Below are positions 40,393 through 43,959 of a DNA stretch of 43,959 nucleotides, in pieces. Each line of letters begins with the position of its first letter. Position 1 is the first letter of the stretch. The notes under the pieces are model-generated. The model saw nothing but the letters and a program-made list of their open reading frames with translations. It was not told where the DNA came from and searched no databases. Origin of the DNA: a virus; the IMG/VR virus record IMGVR_UViG_3300042549_004527, positions 1 to 43,959 of that record; one strand, given 5' to 3'. Made by a program: the position numbers and the translations under genes.

Positions 40393-43300
40393 TTAGCCTC
40401 CTGCTTCAACAGCTAATATAAATGGAGTCATTTGTGCAAATAAACTCTTTGTAAACGTACGGCCTGATAGTACACCAGTTGCCTGACTAATAACTAATCC
40501 CGGTCCAATGCGGAAGTCACCGTTTTGGTCAGTTGATGTGAAGAACACTTTACCGTTATCAATTTGAATAACTTCTCTATTTTGTGCAGGGTCAACTCTA
40601 CCTACTTGAGGTAAACTACCATAGTTAGTTCCAGCGCCCACATATTCAAATGTATAACCCAGCGCACTCATATAACTTCTTTGATAAAAATTAATTGTTG
40701 AGCCATCTGGGAATAACAGAGGATTACGTACTTGATCTTCTAAACTAATAATGCAGTGTGTACCTGGTCTACTCCAATAGCTTAGTCCACTCATTACACT
40801 ATTATAGTTGCTGCCATTAGTTAAATCTAATATCAATCTATCAATGATCAATGCAGTATCTCTCTTACACTTATATGTTTGTGTAGGATTCATTACAAAT
40901 AATCCTTGATTAATTACTCGTTGTGTTACTTCTGCAACAATAAATTCTTTGTTAGCAGTCAATTGAGCAATAGCTTGACTAGCCTGCGGTGGCGGACTGC
41001 CAGTTTTTCTAGTTGCCGGAGCTGAATTTGGGCCACCACCTAATATAGAAATTAAATCAGTAAATCGGTCTGCAATAAATCCATTTGCTGCGGCACCAGA
41101 TGCATTACTTACATCCTGAATCACACCTAACTGTAGAGGGCCGCCAGGTGATAGTGTAGCGGCAACTACGTTCAATGTTAACGAAGTCATGAATATTAAC
41201 GCATCAGTTTCGGCGGTAGTTTGCCCTGGAATTGCACTTAACCCCGGTGTTATTGGCGTAGGAACTAATCTGCTACTTAATACATTATAGTATGCATTTC
41301 CAGTGAATAGTAACGTGAAGAAATTAGGATTAGCTATTTCGCCTCCACCAGATGTAAGAGCAGTACTAATTGTAACGGATTGGAAACTAATGTCTGTAAC
41401 TACTGTTCCAGTAGTTGCATACCGTACTCCTGCGCCGTCAGTAAAACTGCCAAACTGATCTCGAATATGAATAGTATTTCCAATTGCAATACCGTCTGTA
41501 TTAATATTCTCGATTTTAATTGTACCGGTAGATAATACAGCCATATTTGGTGCTGCATTTAAGAATCCTGGCAAGCCTTGATCATTAACATATAGTGTTT
41601 CAACAAAGTTTCCAGCGCCTGTAGTATCTGTCAAGACATATTTTGGCGGAATAACTTCCATTACTTGACCAATGTGAGGACGTTCATCTGTATCAGGAAT
41701 AAATGCTAACAATTCTGCATTTTGTGGCCAAAAACCATTTGGATAAAATTGTCCATTAGGAGTCTGTTCACCTGACTGTGCGAATGTTGGATACGCAGGA
41801 TTATATACAGTACCTTGGAAATCTAACCTTCCTTTACCTTTAGCAACTAAACAGAAGTCGCCAAAGTTTGCGTTACTGTTTGTAATTGATGCAATTCCGC
41901 CATCTGTAACTTCTACTGCGGTTGAACAGAAAATTGTAAACACAGAAACTAACTGTGCATAACCGTTATTAATAATATGTATGCCTCGGCCACCTTGATT
42001 TACCTGCGTAAATGCATCGTAAACAAAAGAATTAATTGGGCTGCGATCGCTTACAACTGCGCCATCGACTAAACTGCCACCCATTGAGCCGTTTGGATCT
42101 ACGGTTCTCTGTTTCCAATCTAACAGTTCTTGTGTAGTAAATTGGCTGTCTAATTTTGGAAATACAGCAGTCTCTCCAAAATATAAAGTTGCGTTAGTAG
42201 CTAGGCCAACAGTGGGAGTATCAATACCAATAGTATAAGTACTTCCTGTGTTAGAAACACTTGTAATTTTTGTAGCAATTCTAGTTTCATTGTTACTAAT
42301 ACCCGTTGATGCAAATAATCCTGACCCAACAAAAGTTGCAGGTGCAGCAGAAGGACCGTTTTGCATAATATTAGTAATAATGTCAAAGCTTCTGGCAACT
42401 GCGCCGGATGCAAATGCACCTCCGGCAAAATACGAGTTTGTAATTTGTTCAGTGCCGTTGCCACTAGTTCTTGATACTAGCGTATTTTGAATAATATCAA
42501 GAGCAATAGTTTTTGCTCTGTTTACAGCACCTACTGTTTGAGGAATTTGTCCATCAATGTAACTTCTAGTACCTAACCAATAACTAATACCTGCTTCAAC
42601 TGCTTTTGTAGTTCCGCCAAGAATTAAATCTTGCGTCACTGCATCAACAATTAATCCAGCGTCTCGTGAACATTTAGCTCTGTTGTAATCAAACGCAAAA
42701 AATTGATTTACATATGCTATTGTTTCAGCTTGTATAAATTCTCTGTTAGCATGAATAATTGCAGATGCATTAACTACATCAGTACTTGTACTTGCAATTA
42801 AAGAAATTGGACTTGGAGCAGATGCTACTGAAGTACCACTAGAAATAATAGTTGTAATTGTATTAATCTTACTAACTGCAACCGCAATAGTCGAAGTGTT
42901 TTGAGAAGATACACCATATACTTGTTTTTCAGTAGATTGGTATGGAGATACTGGAATACCTTTAATAATATCAGGTATGATAGTATGGATTCTATTGTAT
43001 GCCGCAATAGTTGCAGTAGTTTGACCGTATATTGCACTCGAGCCTGCATTAAATCCGTAGTAATAAACTCCACTTTGAATAGATTGTTTGTTTCCACCAT
43101 ATAACAAATCAAATGCTACGCTATCAATAATATATCCTGCATCTCGTTCGCACTTAACTCTGTCATATACCCAGCCAACTGTTTTATTGTAATCTACCCA
43201 AGATACAACTTCTTGTTGAATATAAACTTTGTTAGCAATTAATATATCAACAGCTTGTCTAACATCAATCTTAAATGATGGTTCAATTCCATTAGGTACA

Positions 43301-43959
43301 ATCTTATCAGTAACTCCGGATGTGCCAGTAGTAATAATATCTACCATTGCATCAAATTTAGTAGCTAATTCAATACCTTCGGCTTCTGTAGCAGCTGGTA
43401 AAGAAGTAATTTGAGTACCTGTTGAGAATCTTGGATTGCTAATATCGTTAACAAGGATCTTCTTACATAAATCTCTTGCATAGATAATTGCATTTGTAGT
43501 AGTTGTAACTTGTCCGGGAATTACAGTTCCAGTATTATTCCAGTATTGTAATCCTGCAAATGTGCTTTGGCTGTTTCCAGCTGTTGGAAATAACAAATCT
43601 AGAACAATTGCATCGACAATTAAACCAGCATCTCTACGACACTTGTTTTGATTATAAGAATGCGTTCTAAAGAATCTATCATTAACTCGAGCAACTACTT
43701 CTTCTCTAATAAATTCTTTATTTGCTTGTAAAATTGCAAATGCATTTTCAACATCAGTACTAGACACTCTTGTTAAACTAATCGGTTCTTTAGTAGTAAC
43801 TACACTAGGACCGGTAGTAATAACATTCAATATTATTCCTACTAAAGCTGCTAAGTCAATAGCTTCAGCAGATGTTGCTGCTGGAAGTGATATATCTTGA
43901 GAAACTTTTGTCTGTGTAGGAGTAATAATAATATTTTGTACTAGATCAGAAACAATATT
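40393..43959 (-). CDS. Large repeat-containing virion protein (partial, runs off right edge)
   Basis: The frame stays open without a stop from 40393 to the window end (1188 codons). An apparent TTG start at 43830 is internal, because the 43 codons before it continue in frame (VSQDISLPAATSAEAIDLAA resembles the internal segment ITSLPAATEAEGIELATKFD). Four related modules are built on ANKEFIxxEV, then KCxRDAGLIVDA, a short loop and GxxYW. The C-terminus (SALGYTFEYVGAGTNYG, VFFTSTDQNGDFRIG) matches segments common in structural proteins of T4-like marine phages. Each module has one Cys in the KC-RD motif. Function is unknown; baseplate or tail-fibre attachment is the best guess. Confidence 0.7.
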   Translation of the reverse strand, partial: NIVSDLVQNIIITPTQTKVSQDISLPAATSAEAIDLAALVGIILNVITTGPSVVTTKEPISLTRVSSTDVENAFAILQANKEFIREEVVARVNDRFFRTHSYNQNKCRRDAGLIVDAIVLDLLFPTAGNSQSTFAGLQYWNNTGTVIPGQVTTTTNAIIYARDLCKKILVNDISNPRFSTGTQITSLPAATEAEGIELATKFDAMVDIITTGTSGVTDKIVPNGIEPSFKIDVRQAVDILIANKVYIQQEVVSWVDYNKTVGWVYDRVKCERDAGYIIDSVAFDLLYGGNKQSIQSGVYYYGFNAGSSAIYGQTTATIAAYNRIHTIIPDIIKGIPVSPYQSTEKQVYGVSSQNTSTIAVAVSKINTITTIISSGTSVASAPSPISLIASTSTDVVNASAIIHANREFIQAETIAYVNQFFAFDYNRAKCSRDAGLIVDAVTQDLILGGTTKAVEAGISYWLGTRSYIDGQIPQTVGAVNRAKTIALDIIQNTLVSRTSGNGTEQITNSYFAGGAFASGAVARSFDIITNIMQNGPSAAPATFVGSGLFASTGISNNETRIATKITSVSNTGSTYTIGIDTPTVGLATNATLYFGETAVFPKLDSQFTTQELLDWKQRTVDPNGSMGGSLVDGAVVSDRSPINSFVYDAFTQVNQGGRGIHIINNGYAQLVSVFTIFCSTAVEVTDGGIASITNSNANFGDFCLVAKGKGRLDFQGTVYNPAYPTFAQSGEQTPNGQFYPNGFWPQNAELLAFIPDTDERPHIGQVMEVIPPKYVLTDTTGAGNFVETLYVNDQGLPGFLNAAPNMAVLSTGTIKIENINTDGIAIGNTIHIRDQFGSFTDGAGVRYATTGTVVTDISFQSVTISTALTSGGGEIANPNFFTLLFTGNAYYNVLSSRLVPTPITPGLSAIPGQTTAETDALIFMTSLTLNVVAATLSPGGPLQLGVIQDVSNASGAAANGFIADRFTDLISILGGGPNSAPATRKTGSPPPQASQAIAQLTANKEFIVAEVTQRVINQGLFVMNPTQTYKCKRDTALIIDRLILDLTNGSNYNSVMSGLSYWSRPGTHCIISLEDQVRNPLLFPDGSTINFYQRSYMSALGYTFEYVGAGTNYGSLPQVGRVDPAQNREVIQIDNGKVFFTSTDQNGDFRIGPGLVISQATGVLSGRTFTKSLFAQMTPFILAVEAGG
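40756..43731 (-). repeat. Four copies of an 'ANKEFI ... KCxRDAGLIVDA ... GxxYW' protein module
   Basis: Copies lie at about 43531-43731, 43045-43242, 42556-42756 and 40756-40959. Examples are KCRRDAGLIVDA, KCERDAGYIIDS, KCSRDAGLIVDA and KCKRDTALIIDR. The first three are ~490 bases apart. The fourth is ~1.8 kb further on, after a different beta-rich region. Confidence 0.7.

Noticed and set aside
42201-43112. Leucine-rich open frames within the right-edge structural gene (87 and 95 codons, same strand)
   Set aside because: They are alternate frames of the long continuous gene; leucine richness comes from AT-rich codon shifts.
43828-43830. TTG as the true start of the right-edge gene
   Set aside because: The frame continues without a stop to the window end and the preceding 43 codons resemble an internal segment of the same protein, so the start lies outside the window.
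1-43959. tRNA genes, integrase, transposase or auxiliary photosynthesis genes
   Set aside because: None was recognised on either strand; the T4-like core relates to marine and freshwater phages, but nothing here indicates a cyanobacterial host.

Overview
The window is a stretch of a tailed-phage genome of the T4 superfamily (a myovirus). It encodes recognisable versions of T4 gp41, gp61, UvsW, UvsY, UvsX, gp32, gp17, gp16 (tentative), gp4, gp19, gp18, gp1, gp13, gp14 and gp15, most of them arranged as in marine and freshwater T4-like phages (the cyanophage/pelagiphage side of the group) rather than enteric T4. Genes are packed, usually overlapping by a few bases, and nearly all on the minus strand. 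I see no tRNA, rRNA, integrase, IS element or CRISPR array, and nothing that identifies the host.

Layout. (1) 1-3.6 kb, accessory edge: the tail of a gene, a 16-bp tandem repeat, a non-coding stretch, then a 5'(3')-nucleotidase, a DUF5672-type glycosyltransferase-like protein, a Pol-beta-type nucleotidyltransferase and an AlgH/UPF0301 protein. (2) 3.6-16 kb, replication/recombination: helicase gp41 and primase gp61; a late structural gene; a methyltransferase; a very small protein that looks like the palm of bacterial DNA polymerase III alpha; conserved phage proteins; UvsW; a protein with a HARP-like segment; UvsY; UvsX; gp32. (3) 16-25 kb, packaging and head completion: an 823-aa acidic protein, terminase gp17, a structured intergenic RNA, two proteins whose N-termini look like T4 capsid-targeting peptides, gp16-like, gp4, a tail-tube-like protein and a methyltransferase. 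(4) 25-34 kb, tail and neck: gp19, a very large gp18, an HNH-like protein, gp1, gp13, and on the plus strand gp14, gp15 and a Nudix hydrolase. (5) 34-44 kb, adhesion and fibre genes: a modular fibre, a 1250-aa collagen-like fibre, a small structural protein, and a repeat-rich structural protein running off the right edge.

Regulation. T4-type late promoters (NNTAAATA, best form TATAAATA) can be read in front of many structural genes. For several of them the element ends about 5 nt before the ATG, so with T4 geometry transcription would start at the A of the ATG, giving leaderless mRNAs. The tube and sheath genes instead have the same element plus a leader with a Shine-Dalgarno sequence. Sigma70-like promoters with 17-bp spacers precede the nucleotidase cluster, the HARP-like gene, gp32 and gp1, fitting early/middle expression.

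The most unusual items are the leaderless late genes, the minimal Pol III alpha-like protein, the HARP-like/UvsW pair (a possible split annealing helicase), the capsid-targeted proteins beside the terminase, the hairpin-rich RNA in front of gp17, and a short W/Y-rich decoration module recurring in sheath, neck and fibre proteins. All functions are inferred by reading; no database search was run.
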